Below, piece after piece: positions 33,901-45,686 of a stretch of 64,000 nucleotides of DNA. The stretch covers positions 1-64,000 of the forward strand of contig JBCAQO010000009.1 in assembly GCA_039111635.1 (NCBI GenBank), written 5' to 3'. This DNA comes from Heterobasidion occidentale (Eukaryota > Basidiomycota > Agaricomycetes > Russulales > Bondarzewiaceae). How positions within the stretch are numbered: position 1 is the stretch's first letter; each line of letters starts with the position of its first letter. A program made the translations under genes and the position numbers. The notes under the pieces are model-generated. The model had not been told where the DNA came from. It saw only the letters and a program-made list of their open reading frames with translations, and did not search any database.

Positions 33901-36900
33901 ACGTTTATCCTTCATACATAATCCGAAGTCGTCCGATATAAGCGAAGGGCAAAGACGAGTATCTGCACTTCTATCGCATCTTGTATCTAAGGAGAAGTTG
34001 TGGACGGTTCAACCTACCCGCCTTCTGAAGGCTCTTGGTCTCAAGGAAGTTATCACGACCAACGACCACGAGCAGATTGTTTTGAGTCCGGACGCTGTTT
34101 TCCAGGACCTTATAGGAGGCATCGCGCTGAGTGACCTCGACGTATCTGAATATGAAGACTACGTCCGATCTTGTCGTATGATGATCCGGTCACTTCGGTT
34201 GCGTCGCGGAGAGACGGCCTTGGTTGTGAATGGCCGAGTACGCAGATCATTATTCAAAGACCTGTTAGATCTTAAACATATCCTTTACAGCTTGTGGGAC
34301 CCATGGGACTAGGCGAGTTTTCGGCGGAAGATTTCAAAGTTCTAGAGGATTATGAATATGTTAGACGTGTGGAGCCGGTGATAACGGCGTTGGGCGATGT
34401 TCTTTCTGCAGAAATCCAATACGATCGGTAAGTGCGACTTCAGGTATGCATATCCATAAAACTCACCGGAGATATAGAAATACCTTCGCGCAAACGATAT
34501 CTATGATATCGTCTATTATTTCGAGCATCCATATCGCTGATCCTTCTGAAGCAGGCCTGCTCAATCAGCCAGTGATGACCCGCAACCAGAACTACAAGCT
34601 TATGGAGAGTCAATCCAGGTATTTCTTCATTCATCCGTCCAGGTCGTTATAATCATCCAGACTGGACCACAGTGGCTTTGAGTTCGGAAACACTTCGACT
34701 GCGTTGTACCAATTTGCTGTCGTCCTAGATCCATTGAGCGAACAGGCACAGAGATATACCAGTCTTTTCGAGGTAACAACTCGCCAATATTGTCTGCATC
34801 AATGCTCATCTCTTTCAGTGGCTGTCCAGCTTCCCATCCGTTCACGTGGCGTTCTACATCAATCCTGCCCAGTATCACGAGGTAATCACAAACGTATCTT
34901 CTCGATTTTCTACTTTTATGAATATTGTCACAGCTCCCTTTGAAACGCTTTTACCGGTATAACCTTCCAAATCCTTGACATTCGACGAGAGCGGGTCAGT
35001 CTCCCAAATGCATCTGACAGACTGATACCTCCTAACATCTTGCGTCAGGCAAGAAATTCCCTCAAACGTACAATTTTCTGGTCTTCCCATAGATCCTATT
35101 TATACACTTGGGTTGGATGAGCCATCTTCCTGGCTTGTGCGTCCTCGAGAAGCTCTGTACGACCTCGACAACATCCAGCTTGGCGCCCTCTCTGGAGATG
35201 AACGTCAGCGAGGTGTCGAAGTCGTCTATGAACTCGATTATTTGATTGTTGGAGGGCATGCCAGGGACACATTCACGAACGCTCCTCCACGCGGAGTGCA
35301 GCTTCAGCTGTCGACAACCAACTTGGAATCTATACCTATAGACGATACTCTCGTTGTCGCCAACCTAGGCTACCTTCAATTCAAGGCGAAGCCGGGTGTT
35401 TACCGCCTGGAAATCCGTGAGGGCCGCGGACGAGACATCTTTTCGATCGAGAGCGTGGGGAATGATGGGTGGGACAGTCCTACGGTAGAGGAAGTTGGAG
35501 ATGAGATCACCCTGACCAGCTTCGAAGGACTAACTTTGTATCCTCGTCTGGCTCGACTACCTGGTATGGAGCAGGAAGAAGTCCTTAACGTGGTAGAAGA
35601 GGAGAAAGAGCCAACGAATATCATTGATACTGTCATTTCACAGTAAGCCCTTGATTTCTTCCTCGACTGATCAATCTAATCGAATTTGTTAGTGTACATT
35701 CTTTTTTCCATCCGAAAGACTTGACGGACATCAAGCCTGCCTCTCCTCATGGTGATATCAACATCTTCACTGTCGCATCTGGACTATTGTATGAAGTAAG
35801 TCGTTTTTTCTACTCTCGGACCAGCTTGCCTTGATGACGCCTTGCACCTCAGCGGTTTGCCTCCATCATGATCCTCAGCGTTCTCCGCAATACCAAGCAT
35901 AGCGTCAAATTCTGGTTCATTGAGAATTTCCTCTCACCTTCTTTCCTCGTACGCTCTAGTCTTCTTCCATTCTTTCTCTGTCGCTGAGATGACTGCAGGA
36001 ATTCATTCCCCACTTCGCGGAGGAGTATGGATTCAAGTACGAGTTGGTCACGTACAAATGGCCTACATGGCTTCGTCAACAACGGGAGAAACAGCGAATT
36101 ATATGGGCTTATAAAATTCTCTTTTTAGACGTGCTCTTCCCGATGGACCTTGACAAAGTCATATTTGTGGACGCAGATCAAATCGTTCGCACTGATCTGA
36201 AAGAGCTCATTGATCTAGACTTGCATGGAGCGCCATATGGATATACGCCGATGGGTGATGATAATCACGACATGGAAGGCTTCGCTTTTGGAAAACGGGA
36301 TATTGGGAGAATTTCTTGCGTGGTCGGCCCTACCATATCAGGTACGACGAGACAAGTGATAGTCTGTGCAGTTTTTAATGTCGTCTCTAGTGCTCTCTAT
36401 GTCGTTGACCTTGTGCGATTCCGCCAGGTATGTGTTTCCACTGTATATGGTAAACGAGCATCGACTGACCCAACCATTACAGATGGCTGCAGGAGTGAGT
36501 TTATCAGGCTGTGAGCCGTACGTCTGAAGACTCAAGTCGCGATGCTAGGATATTCTTCGCTCCCACTACCAACAACTTTCGGCAGACCCTAACTCGCTAG
36601 CAAATCTTGATCAAGGTCATCCCCACTTGATGTGGCATTGATGGGGTACTAAAGATTTCTTTTCAGACCTTCCAAACAATCTGCAGATGCAAGTTCCGAT
36701 TGTAAGCACAATCATTGCACTTGGAATCGTCGCTGATATTTGTTCCTCGTGACGCAGTATTCATTGCACGAAGACTGGCTATGGGTAGGCCTTCATTCTG
36801 GCTTTTGTCCTTCAGTCAATGGCTAATGAAATCTGTTGCGCCGCAGTGTGAAACATGGTGTAAGTTAGAATCAGCCTTATAAGTACAGTCATGGTCCTGA

Positions 36901-37254
36901 CAGTCTCGACATCAGGCAGCAAAGATCGACTTCATCGCGCCAAAACCATTGACTTGTGTCAGAATCCCCTTACGGTCAGTACTTCGCACCGTAGTGACAA
37001 AAAAATCTCGTTAATATTGAATGCCCGAGCAGAAAGAACCTAAGCTCTCTCGCGCACGACAAATACCAGAGTGGGAAGAATACGATACAGAGATCGCTAA
37101 ATTCGCTCGGCTGCTCGCAGAAGATGGGCGGATACATTCGAGTGCAGCAACAGCTGATGTAAATGCCCTTGCAAGGGCGGGGTCCACCCCAGCTGCTGGA
37201 GATGTAGGCTTGGAGGATGAGACTTCGCGAATCCCTGTTCGGGATGAACTTTGA
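30901..37254 (+). CDS. UGGT: UDP-glucose:glycoprotein glucosyltransferase (UGGT; Gpt1/Kre5 family)
   Basis: An ER folding sensor that re-glucosylates misfolded N-glycoproteins with UDP-glucose, so that they rebind calnexin. The start is the ATG at 30901, giving a signal peptide ([18 protein letters not shown]) followed by [18 protein letters not shown], typical of the mature N-terminus; the upstream frame has only a GTG. The middle, in many exons, holds the thioredoxin-like sensor region (for example [14 protein letters not shown] at about 32770). The GT24 catalytic domain is clear: [77 protein letters not shown] with the DxD metal site (about 36130-36200), then HEDWLW and CETWC. A T appears lost at 36286-36289, after which [18 protein letters not shown] continues in the next frame. 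The protein ends RDEL, a probable ER-retention signal. The family is usually about 1500-1600 residues, which fits the span. Confidence 0.93.
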
Positions 37255-37453
37255 AAACTCCTTAGGGTGTACAACTCTTGGACATTAGATGTTCTTATTT
37301 ATATTTCGAAGTTCATGGATTTTTGCATTAAGTACTGAAGCTGAAGTACTGACAGTACGAGCAAGGTATCCACGAGCTGTTGAAATTCGCGGAGATCAAA
37401 AATCGCAATCTGTTCCCCAGGACTTTCACAACTTGTTCGCTACTCATATCAAC

Positions 37454-39916
37454 ATGTCGCAGTCCCCTGAACTTTTGAAGACCATATACAATGATCTCGC
37501 AGAACTTCCGGTCTATACTGCTGCTCAATTTCTCGCTAAGAATGGTAAAATAAATAAAGGCAACCAAGAGAGCCACCACTGATTACTAGCTCCCGCAGTA
37601 ATTCGAGTCACGTCGTCTTCAAGAGACCATACCAGGAATGCAAAGAGGACATCCACAAAGACTATATATACTCAAATCGGTGTTGCTCAAAATTTGGTGT
37701 CTCTCTCTCAAGATGTTTCGCCCGAAGTGCTTGCATCGATCGTCTCACAATCGGGCAAACTGGTCAATCCTTCGCGAGATCAGCGATTCCAGTGGCGGAA
37801 AGAAACGGTTCGTCGAGGTATGGGCTGGCGACAGATTGGAGGTTTCTGTAGAAGTCTCCAAACTCATGGCTCTTTCTACACCGACGGTAAGTGTAGTCAA
37901 GAAATTATACCTTCTCACGCAAAACCTGATCAAAGAACGCAATAGATCAGTTTTACTCCCTCTCTTTCTCCCCTTCTGAGAAGTCTTTCGTATATGTCGC
38001 CGAAGAAAACCCGCTGCCAGCCGACCACTCTGACTCTTTCGCTCGCTTTCGTTATCTTCCTGATTTTGGGGAATCGCTGACTGGTCGAAAGCGGCCCCGT
38101 ATTTATATCTGTCAGTGGCAGATCAAGCCGACTTCGACATCCAGCAGAATATACGGGACCGTAAAGCCATTGGAGATTCATGTACCATCTTCTGCGGAGA
38201 TCGTGTTTGGGCAGGCAGTGTTCGCTACTGACGATCGCATTATCGCTACTGGCTACGAGCTCACCGAGGACGGTCATCGATTGGGTATCAAAGGTTGTTT
38301 CAACAGGCCAGCCGGCATATGGGATTTGTCTGTGATTCCCTTCAAGCAAGCCCCACCCGAATCGGGCGAGCAGGATCCTTCCTCCATAATTGCCTCTTCG
38401 GCTTTCCAGATCTCGGATTCTGCACGCTCCTCCCGCTCTGCGCGCATTTACAGAAACCCTACTTCTGGCAGTGTGTCCTTGTATTGGATATCGAATGCCC
38501 TCGGGGGCCGCATGCAGGATGTTCAAATCTTCATTTTTTTGATTTAACCACAGGACAATCCAAGCTCCTGCTAGATACCATATTCGAGGTGAAATCACAA
38601 CCTGGGAGGATTTGCTGGACTATATACCGATTACGGTCTTCCCGCGCGACCATTCCTCAGCCTTGGGAACAAGGAGTTCATTATTACCATACCGTTCAAG
38701 GTTCGAGGATGACTGTCGTCCTCGTCGACGCATATGAGCCCCAGAAAGTCGTGCACTTGACGCCTGTGAATACACTGGAAGAATCGGTTTGGAGCTGGAA
38801 CGTCTTAGGAACAGATGGGAAGACACAAGTTGTCTGCATCAGGAGCTCTCCAACATATCCAAACGAGCTTTTGTTGGGACAATTGACCATTGAATGGCAC
38901 CCATTGGTTCATGGGATAGCATTGACAAACTGACGATCCCTGAGGATGGTAAGCGCTTATGTTTTTCATATTTCTCTTCTTATACATCTTGGCAGTGGAT
39001 AGGGCCTTGAAGTCTCTCAAATCATCCGTGATTCCCATCCCAGATCGTTTCCCAACCGAAACGATTTTGATCGAATCAGTGTCGAAAGAGGAAGGCAAAC
39101 GTCCACTTGTATCTTTTATCCACGGTGGTCCGCATGCGACTAGTTTAACCGCATTCAGTCCGTCCATTGTGGCAATGGCCCTCCAAGGCTGTATGTACAT
39201 CTATCTTGTTTTATCTATTTCTCTTATTCACCGAAATTACGAGCAGACACACTTTCCCTCCCCAACTACACGGGTTCACTGGGTTTCGGCGAGACCTATG
39301 TGCGCAAGTTGGTCGGCCAATGCGGGACCCTAGATGTCCAGGATGTCATGGGTTCGATCGATCACCTGGTCAAGCTCGGCATCGCAGAGCAAGGCCCCGG
39401 TAAGGAGTTCGCATGGGGAGGAAGCCACGGGGGGTTCTTGGGAGCACATGGTAAGGCGCACAGTATGCGCAGCGAGCGGAACACTAAATTCTGCGGGCGC
39501 TCTCCAGTTATCGGCCAATACCCAGAGGTGTTCAGTGCAGCAGTGTTAAGGAATCCTGTCATCAGCTGCGCGCAGCCCGCAGAGACTGACATCCCCGACT
39601 GGTATTTTTGGGAATTCGGGCTGCCATTCACTGCGCAATCAGAAGTCACCCCAGAATTGTACAAGAAGCTCTATCCCACGTCACCTATTGCATATGTCGA
39701 CAAGGTGAAAGCGCCAGTGCTGCTGCTTATCGGGAAGGACGACCGCAGGGTCGCGCCGGCACAAGGCAAGTCGTATTACCACGCGCTGAAGGGAAGGGGA
39801 AACCAGTAGATATGTTGGAGTTTCCCGGGGAGGGCCATCCACTCGATGGCGTGGAAGCTGCGAGAATTAGCTGGGAGGCAGCAGCTGACTGGTTCGCAAA
39901 AGCGACGGCCAAATAG
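37454..39916 (+). CDS. Acylaminoacyl-peptidase / S9C-type prolyl oligopeptidase family
   Basis: A cytosolic serine peptidase that removes N-acylated residues from short peptides. The start is the ATG at 37454 (MSQSPELLKTIYNDLAELPV). A long beta-propeller-like part follows in several exons, with SLSFSPSEKSFVYVAEENP (about 37950), FRYLPDFGESL, VFGQAVFATDDRIIATGYE and VHLTPVNTLEESVWSWNVLG. The alpha/beta-hydrolase domain begins at RPLVSFIHGGPHATSLTAFS (about 39105). It has LPNYTGSLGFGETYVRKLVG, the nucleophile GGSHGGFLGAH (about 39420, GxSxGG), VLRNPVISC, the acid GKDDRRVAP (about 39735) and the base GEGHPLDG (about 39830). All three triad residues are present. One G is missing in the G4 run at 39796-39799, so the last roughly 40 residues lie in another frame, ending at TAG 39914-39916. 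The gene starts 199 bp after the UGGT stop on the same strand. Confidence 0.92.
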
Positions 39917-40461
39917 TCTCTTTTCAGAAGGATAACATGTAAAAAGACCAGTATGTACATCACGTTCTCGACTTAGCATTTCACCTTTCAAAACAAACAG
40001 ATCTGATGAGATAAAGAATTCTACTCTTGAGTGGATGCATGTAAAGAATGAGGCACCATGATTGAAGAATGAGGCAATCGTGATACGCAGAAGCCGCGGA
40101 ACAAAACAAAAAACGGAAAGTAGCTGTTGCAAATTGATTCTATACGTGACGTTCGTTCGGAGGGCTGATAGTGTAAGTTTAGACTTTAAGAGCGTGGAGA
40201 AAGAAATTATTTGTCTTACGTCGGGATCGTATCACAATGTGCGCGATGCTTGACACGCGACTCTACCTTCTTGAATGGCAACAAGATGACATCCACGGTC
40301 AAATGTGCTCAAGAGGTGGCCGGAAGGAAACTTTGACGATCAGGGGTGCTGAAGATGAGAATAAGATTGCATTCAAATAACTCGCATGTGCACGCACATA
40401 CCTGATGAACACCCAGCATGCAAGTACGCTGCGTAGCAATATTGTCGTAAAAACATGGTGC
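39917..40461. other. Spacer between acylaminoacyl-peptidase and zinc-finger gene A
   Basis: A convergent spacer holding two 3' UTRs. Its part from about 40225 to 40330 is one copy of the duplicated 3' flank of the zinc-finger cluster. No gene is seen. Confidence 0.55.
40225..40330. repeat. 3' flank block, copy A, of the zinc-finger tandem duplication
   Basis: This contains ACGCGACTCTACCTTCTTGA and AAGAGGTGGCCGG. It aligns with the block at about 44340-44500 (ACGCGACTCAACCCTCTTGA ... GTTGGCCGG) and, more weakly, with about 42120-42245. It lies downstream of gene A, as the others lie downstream of B and C. Confidence 0.7.
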
Positions 40462-41459
40462 TTAGGCTGTGTGCTTGCGGGACTTCATATGTCTCTCGAC
40501 ATCATTCTTCCGCCTGGATGCATACCCACAACCCTCGATTGTGCAGACATGCTGCTTCACTCGTTCGGGTTATGGGTTTCCATGTGCTCCTTCAAATTCC
40601 AAGGGGTACTGCACCCTGTATTAATGGAGAACAGTTGAACACATGCATGGCGTTGAGGGGAGGAGGAAAGGTCGCACAGACTCACGTCTAAGACAAACCC
40701 ACAGATGTTATCCGCCTTCAGATCCTGCGAGGGCGAGGGTGATTTCGTCTCCTCAGGGAAAGCGGGTTCCTCGGGACTGTTGACGTTGTTCGAGACATAG
40801 TTCTGTGTTCCTGGTTGCGTACTCGACTTTGACTCCGTGAACTCGTCCGGAGCGTATGCCGAAAGATGATCTAATTCGGAATCATACGAGAGCAATGACT
40901 CTGAAAACGCTGAGCCTTCCAATGGAGGCCGATTCCCACAATACCACTCGGGGCTGGCTTGGCAGTGAAAGGCGCGACTGAATCTTCTATACTATCAATC
41001 TCAAACTGGTCTTGATCAATCAACCAGTCGAATGAGTGGACATCTAAGGGTTGGTCCTGTCGGTTAAGTGTTTCATAAGATGGGAGAGGGTGAAGATTTC
41101 AGGCGCAAGACGTACCGAGAATTCATATCCAGTAGAGATAAATTCAACGATTTGAGGGATAATAGGGTGAGACTGGAAGCCTCGAGCGAACCGGTCTCAT
41201 CAGGGGAGTTATCCAGCATTGTAGGCTCTGGCTGTATACTCGCAAACGAGTTCATATCATCTGAATTGGTATCCGCGGGTACGTATGGAGAATGGCAAGT
41301 ATTGTTTGTATAGTCCATGTATGCGACGCCTTCAGGGATGACGTTGGAGGTAATGCCTCCAGGTGGATAGTCTGGGATACCAATGGGTTCACGTCCCAGT
41401 GGATCTATATTGTCATTAAACGAATAGAGATCAGACTGCGGATACGACGCTGGATACAT
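40462..41459 (-). CDS. C2H2 zinc-finger protein, tandem paralogue A
   Basis: A putative nuclear DNA-binding regulator. The start is the ATG at 41457-41459 (MYPASYPQSDLYSFNDNIDP); codons further upstream in the same frame are not ATG. The N-terminal half is acidic and Ser-rich without fixed structure. The zinc-finger end is split by an intron with the same position and phase as in paralogues B and C. The first finger reads ICGF then, if one T is restored in the run at about 40694-40696, CLRRCSTPWNLKEHMETH. The second is VCTIEGCGYASRRKNDVERH, followed by MKSRKH, so its last ligand would be His after five residues rather than the Cys used in B and C. A second frame break lies at 40557-40563, between the fingers. 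Two frame breaks in one gene leave open whether A is a decaying copy. The stop is TAA at 40462-40464. Confidence 0.65.
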
Positions 41460-41517
41460 GACCGGGCTGGAGATGGAGGGGTAGGAGTCAAGATGCAAGG
41501 CATCTGCGAATCAGATG

Positions 41518-41720
41518 TGCGCGCAGCGAGCGTAAATACGGGTCCACAACTTTCCCAGCAGTCCTGCGAGGTCCTGCGCACTTTCCATATCTGATCGAGT
41601 CGCCTGCTCACGTGCATTGGACAATTTCGCGATGCACACTAGCACTCGGTCTTCAGTACCTATAGAGGGCAGCCCTTTATGCGGGAAAGTGAACTGGACT
41701 CTGGTTGATGGCATGTAGCA
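41518..41720. repeat. 5' flank block, copy A, of the zinc-finger tandem duplication
   Basis: It starts GCGCAGCGAGCGTAAATACG and continues with GAGGTCCTGCGCACTTTCCA and GAGTCGCCTGCTCA, ending in a CTTCAGTACCTATA motif. The same order occurs upstream of gene B (43431-43830); relative to B this copy lacks about 200 bp in the middle. It lies just upstream of gene A and probably contains its promoter. Confidence 0.8.
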
Positions 41721-42119
41721 AGACCGTTATTTGAAATTTCTCGAGTTCAGAAGCAGCGCTTTAACAATCTGCGCCACTGCACGCTGTGACGATCTTGTCG
41801 GAAACAGCTGTGAGGACATCCGATATACACCATATTCATCAATTTCTGATTCCGTTCTGTGTGTTTTTCAGATCAAATACATGAACACACGTAGCGAACC
41901 ATCGGCCGAGCCTTAGACCTCGCACCCCTGGATGGCGTGCGAAGGTTGGACGGCACCAAAACTCGTATTCCGACATTCGCGAGAAGAGGGCCATGGCATC
42001 GTCTCGAATTGACATGTGGAAAAGGTTTCAGGGACATAACCTGAGAATGTGTATTCAGACAACTGGAAATGTGCGGGAATTTTCTTTGATTTAACATACG
42101 TTGGAAGTAGATTAGCGCG

Positions 42120-42245
42120 CGTTGGTTGATGCACGGATTCAACCTTTTGAATGTTCAAGAGGTGGCCGAACGCTGGAGATGGTCAACAATTCATCAGGCG
42201 TGTAACTCAGATGCACGAAAGGTAAGGTATATACCTATATATTCC
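42120..42245. repeat. 3' flank block, copy B
   Basis: It shares GGTGGCCGAACGCTGGAGAT and the AAGGTAAGGTATATACCT end with copy C at 44410-44490. It lies downstream of gene B. The remaining spacer between genes B and A (41721-42119) has no gene I recognise; the open frames there are short and unlike one another. Confidence 0.7.
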
Positions 42246-42350
42246 TTTTGTTATTGCGGAAGAGCGGGGTTGGGAGGCGCGCTAAGTTATGGGACGGATT
42301 CAGCAACAGTAAATATTCTAACGGGATGTCATATCCATACCGTCCGTTTC

Positions 42351-43373
42351 CTAAGCTTCATGTCTGCAGGAGGTCTTGTGTCTCTTCAAATCATTCTTGC
42401 GGGCAGACGCATATCCACAACCTGCGTTCGTGCAGCCGTATTGCTTCTTCCTCTCCCCAACGGGGAGATGTGTTTCTATATGCGTCTTGAGGTTCCATCG
42501 CGTTTTGAAGCCTATGGGAGATGAATGAATATGTGTACCTCATTCGAGGAAGGTAGAAAAATCGCGGGGACTCACGTCTGGGGCAATGCATGCAAATATG
42601 CTTACGGCCTGCTTGCAAAGATTGCGAGGGTGGGGGTGCACTGACCAAAGCCTGCGATGATATCGTCTCCATTGGGACGACGGACTGAGAGGCCAGTAAA
42701 TCGTTCGGAAGATACTCCGACGCATATGACGATGTGTAGGAGGATTGAGAGTCATCCGAAAGCGATGACTCAGAGAAGGTTCCCGATGAATGACCACTGC
42801 CTACGATACTACTTGGGGTGGGTTTAGAAATAAACGATGCCATTGAATGATCATTGCCGTCAAGTTCGGGTTTGGCTTGATTGATCTCATTCTCAAAGCA
42901 AGAGATATCCAAATATTGCTCCTGGTGCTAAATATCAGGTTGGAAAGGGTAAGGATCAGATGCCAGGCGCACCAAGGATTCATATTCATGTTGAGGGATC
43001 GGCGGGAAATCATGTTGATAATGAGGGTTCTCGAATTCATAGGCCTCTTTATTGGGAGAATGGCCCAAAAATTGGAAGTGGGCGTTCTCCAGTTGCATAC
43101 TTGAAAACGATGCCGCAAGATTGTCCGGAGAGGAATCCGAATTGTATAACGAAGAGAAGTCGGATTGCGAGTCATACGATACGGATGACTCTGAGGAGGA
43201 CAGGTATCAGATCTGTAACCTATACCTGATATGTCCCCCAGAAAGGGATTGGAGTGGTACGGCAGTTGGTCCTCCGGGATGCGATCAAGTTCGGCTCCGA
43301 CTTGGTCAATATCGTTGTCAAAGATTGAGAGATCGAGATCGTAGTGCTGCGTTTGATACTGAGATGAGTCCAT
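42351..43373 (-). CDS. C2H2 zinc-finger protein, tandem paralogue B, with internal duplication
   Basis: A putative transcription regulator. The start is the ATG at 43371-43373 (MDSSQYQTQHYDLDLSIFDN). Proposed introns: a 35-nt one at about 43205 (GTATAG...CTCAG) joining GDIS to ESSVSYDSQSDFSSLYNS; an in-frame 45-nt one at about 42930-42975 (GTGCGC...TTTAG) that removes a TAG stop; and one between the zinc-finger halves (GTGAGT...CCATAG). The acidic head appears twice: LDLSIFDNDIDQVGAELD, then, after the second intron, LDISCFENEINQAKPELDG. Each copy is followed by a Ser/Asp-rich tract. Finger 1 is ICMHCPRRFKTRWNLKTHIE followed by TH (C-x2-C-x12-H-x3-H). Finger 2 is YGCTNAGCGYASARKNDLKR followed by HKTSC (C-x4-C-x12-H-x3-C). 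The stop is TAG at 42351-42353. Its neighbours are paralogues A and C. Confidence 0.75.
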
Positions 43374-43430
43374 GATGAAAACGTTAGGGAGGGTGAGTCA
43401 ACGTGCTCCCGAGTACCAGCCATATGCGCA

Positions 43431-43830
43431 GCGAGCATAAATACGGACCCACAATCTGCCTGTCCCACGATCTCCGTGACTCCAGCAGAATCACCTGCAC
43501 TTCACGTGCGTTACACTCGTGGCTATCCCAAGCGCTGGAAGGCTCTTTTGGGAAGCAAGAAAAGTCGCATAGGACAAAAATCGATTTGAAAGGTGCCAAG
43601 GTCCGGAATGTGGAATGAGCGGTACTAAGCTAGCAAGGCAGCACAGGCAGAATTCGAAGGAACAGGACTGGTCATGTTCAGCGAACAATGTTTCCAGTAG
43701 TCCCGTGAGGTCCTGCGCACTTTCCATATCCGGTCGAGTCGCCTGCTCATGAGCGCTCGGCAATCTCGCGAGGGTCACACATTTTCCGTGCGCTCTTCAG
43801 TACCTATAAGTAGAGGACTGCCCTTGATCG
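43431..43830. repeat. 5' flank block, copy B, of the zinc-finger tandem duplication
   Basis: It starts GCGCAGCGAGCATAAATACG, continues with CCACGATCTCCGTGACTCCA and CCCAAGCGCTGGAAGG, then GAGGTCCTGCGCACTTTCCA and a CTTCAGTACCTATA end. It shares its first half with copy C and its second half with copy A, so it is the most complete copy. It lies upstream of gene B. The rest of the B-C spacer (43831-44340) has no recognised gene. Confidence 0.8.
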
Positions 43831-44339
43831 CCTTGATGCTGCGGGAGCTCGCGAGATTCGATAGTGAAAAGGGGAGTAGCTGAGTGGCGACCTGTGGTGG
43901 TGTTTTGAAATTGAAAAATTCAGAAGCAGCATCTTGGCCGTACAATCGGTCAGATCACTCCCCCTGTGCTCCAGCGTCTGCGCCTCGTCGATGGATATGT
44001 ATTCACAAAGCGAGTACGCACAGTTAAACGGGTGAACGAGCAGTTCTTGTTCTCCGACATGTTGAGATCAATTTGATGCTCCAGACCACCCCACGTCGTG
44101 ACAATCTTTAGGAGGACACTTATTCTCAGTTTCGAAATTCGTTCTACATTTGTTTGAGATCGAGTACATTTGAGCGTGCATAGGTCGGGAATCATCGAAG
44201 CTAAAACAGTCTCCAACCAGAGAAGAGGACAAAGGTACTGTTCGAACTGATCCAAGAAGATTATTTGAGGGAGGAGCTGAAATCGACATCAGGCATATGG
44301 AAACGTGCAGAAAAAAAGCGATTCATCACGTCGAAACTG

Positions 44340-44500
44340 GACCAATATGTGCGCGCTGCTTCGTGACACGCGACTCAACCCTCTTGAAACATTGAATACT
44401 CAAAAAGTTGGCCGGACGCGATGCTGGAGATGGACCATACTTCATTAGGCCGCGTGAAAATTAGACGCACAAGAGGTAAGATATATACCTGAGGTTACTT
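44340..44500. repeat. 3' flank block, copy C
   Basis: It contains ACGCGACTCAACCCTCTTGA, GTTGGCCGGACGCGATGCTG and AGGTAAGATATATACCT. It is the fullest version of the 3' flank and links copies A and B. It lies downstream of gene C. Confidence 0.75.
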
Positions 44501-44622
44501 CTGTTTTGAAATGAGCAGGAGTGGAAGTCGATCGAAGAGAGGAGTTCGGGAGCTAGGGTTATGAGATCGAGTCAGCGATAGGCAGCAGGGGCGTCGCGCC
44601 ATACCATCCGCCCAATGTGCCC

Positions 44623-45626
44623 CTAGGCCTTGCGTCTACAAGACGTTGCGTGTCTCTTCAAGTCGTTCTTTCTGGCGCATGCGTACCGGCACCCCGCATT
44701 GGTGCAGACGTAGCGCTTCTCCCGATTGGGGAGATGTGTTTCTCTGTGTGTCTTGAGGTTCCAGCGCGTTTTGAAGCCTATACTGACGGAGTTAAAACGC
44801 GGGCGCTACATTCAAACAAGCGAGTCAAATAGCGTGGCCTCACGTCTCGAGCAAACCATGCAAATATGTTTTTTCACATCCGGCGGGGGCGGCGGGGGCA
44901 GGGTCGGAGGCGGGGTCGGGGAGTACCGACCGTGAACATTGGGTGAACAAACTCAGAAGTCGGTATGCCCATGGGCTCTGGCTGCGCAAGGGGCAACCAC
45001 ATGAAGGCGTTCGGAAGAGACTCTGACGCGGATGTCGACATGTACTCCGCTCCAGAATCGTGAATCGATGCGTATGATAGCCGTTCTATTTGTTCGATAG
45101 AAGCGGTATTGGCAGCGAGCATGCCAAACCTCCCATGCTATCGCGTTCGGCTTGAACTTTGACACCGTCGGTGATGGCAGATATCTCCCACGCCCCTCCT
45201 GTAACCGATTCAATTACATAGTCAGGGTGGGAGGAGAAGAAGAACTAGATATGAGCGGGAAATCACATCTACCGGGTATTGATAATATTCGATAGGGGGT
45301 TCACGTGTGGAGACTGATCCACCTCATTGATGAACACATTTCCTGTGTTATGGTCTGGAATTCGTCCATTGTATCATCGGGAATAATGCCATAAAATCCG
45401 AAAGGGAGCTTGAGTTGGACGATGAGTAATCAGATTCTGAGTCATATAAGAGGGAGGGCAGGGAATGATCAGATGGGTAGTCAGAAAAGCCCTCTGGAGC
45501 GGGGCCGGTGGTGTAACATTGCAGCGAATCTCCTGAAATGCCGGCAAGATCCAAATCAAGATCATCAATGAACTCGTTGAAAGACTGAGGATCTAACTGT
45601 GGGTCTTGGTCTTTAGCTGGGTACAT
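44623..45626 (-). CDS. C2H2 zinc-finger protein, tandem paralogue C
   Basis: The ATG at 45624-45626 gives MYPAKDQDPQLDPQSFNEFI, then DDLDLDLAGISG and a Ser/Asp-rich tract (LLYDSESDYSSSNSSSLSDF), like the heads of A and B. A middle exon region around 44990-45115 reads IEQIERLSYASIHDSGAEYM. The zinc-finger end is well kept. Finger 1 is ICMVCSRRFKTRWNLKTHRE followed by TH, split by an intron at the same place as in B. Finger 2 is YVCTNAGCRYACARKNDLKR followed by HATSC. The stop is TAG at 44623-44625. The exon joins in the middle are not fully resolved. A G/C-rich GGCGGGGGC array at about 44883-44920 lies in or beside an intron. Nuclear DNA binding is inferred from the fingers. Confidence 0.7.
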
Positions 45627-45686
45627 CGTGATCAGGATGGGGAGTCTGCAAGGGAGTCAAGATGCAAGATGCATCGAGGATCATAC

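Noticed and set aside
41740..41800. tRNA-like stretch (TTTAACAATCTGCGCCACTGCACGC)
   Set aside because: No matching acceptor stem, T-loop GGTTCRANTCC or anticodon arm could be paired around it.
42391..42912. Separate gene starting at MDISCFENEINQ
   Set aside because: The first codon is TTG, and a good 45-nt in-frame intron links it to the upstream exons of paralogue B.
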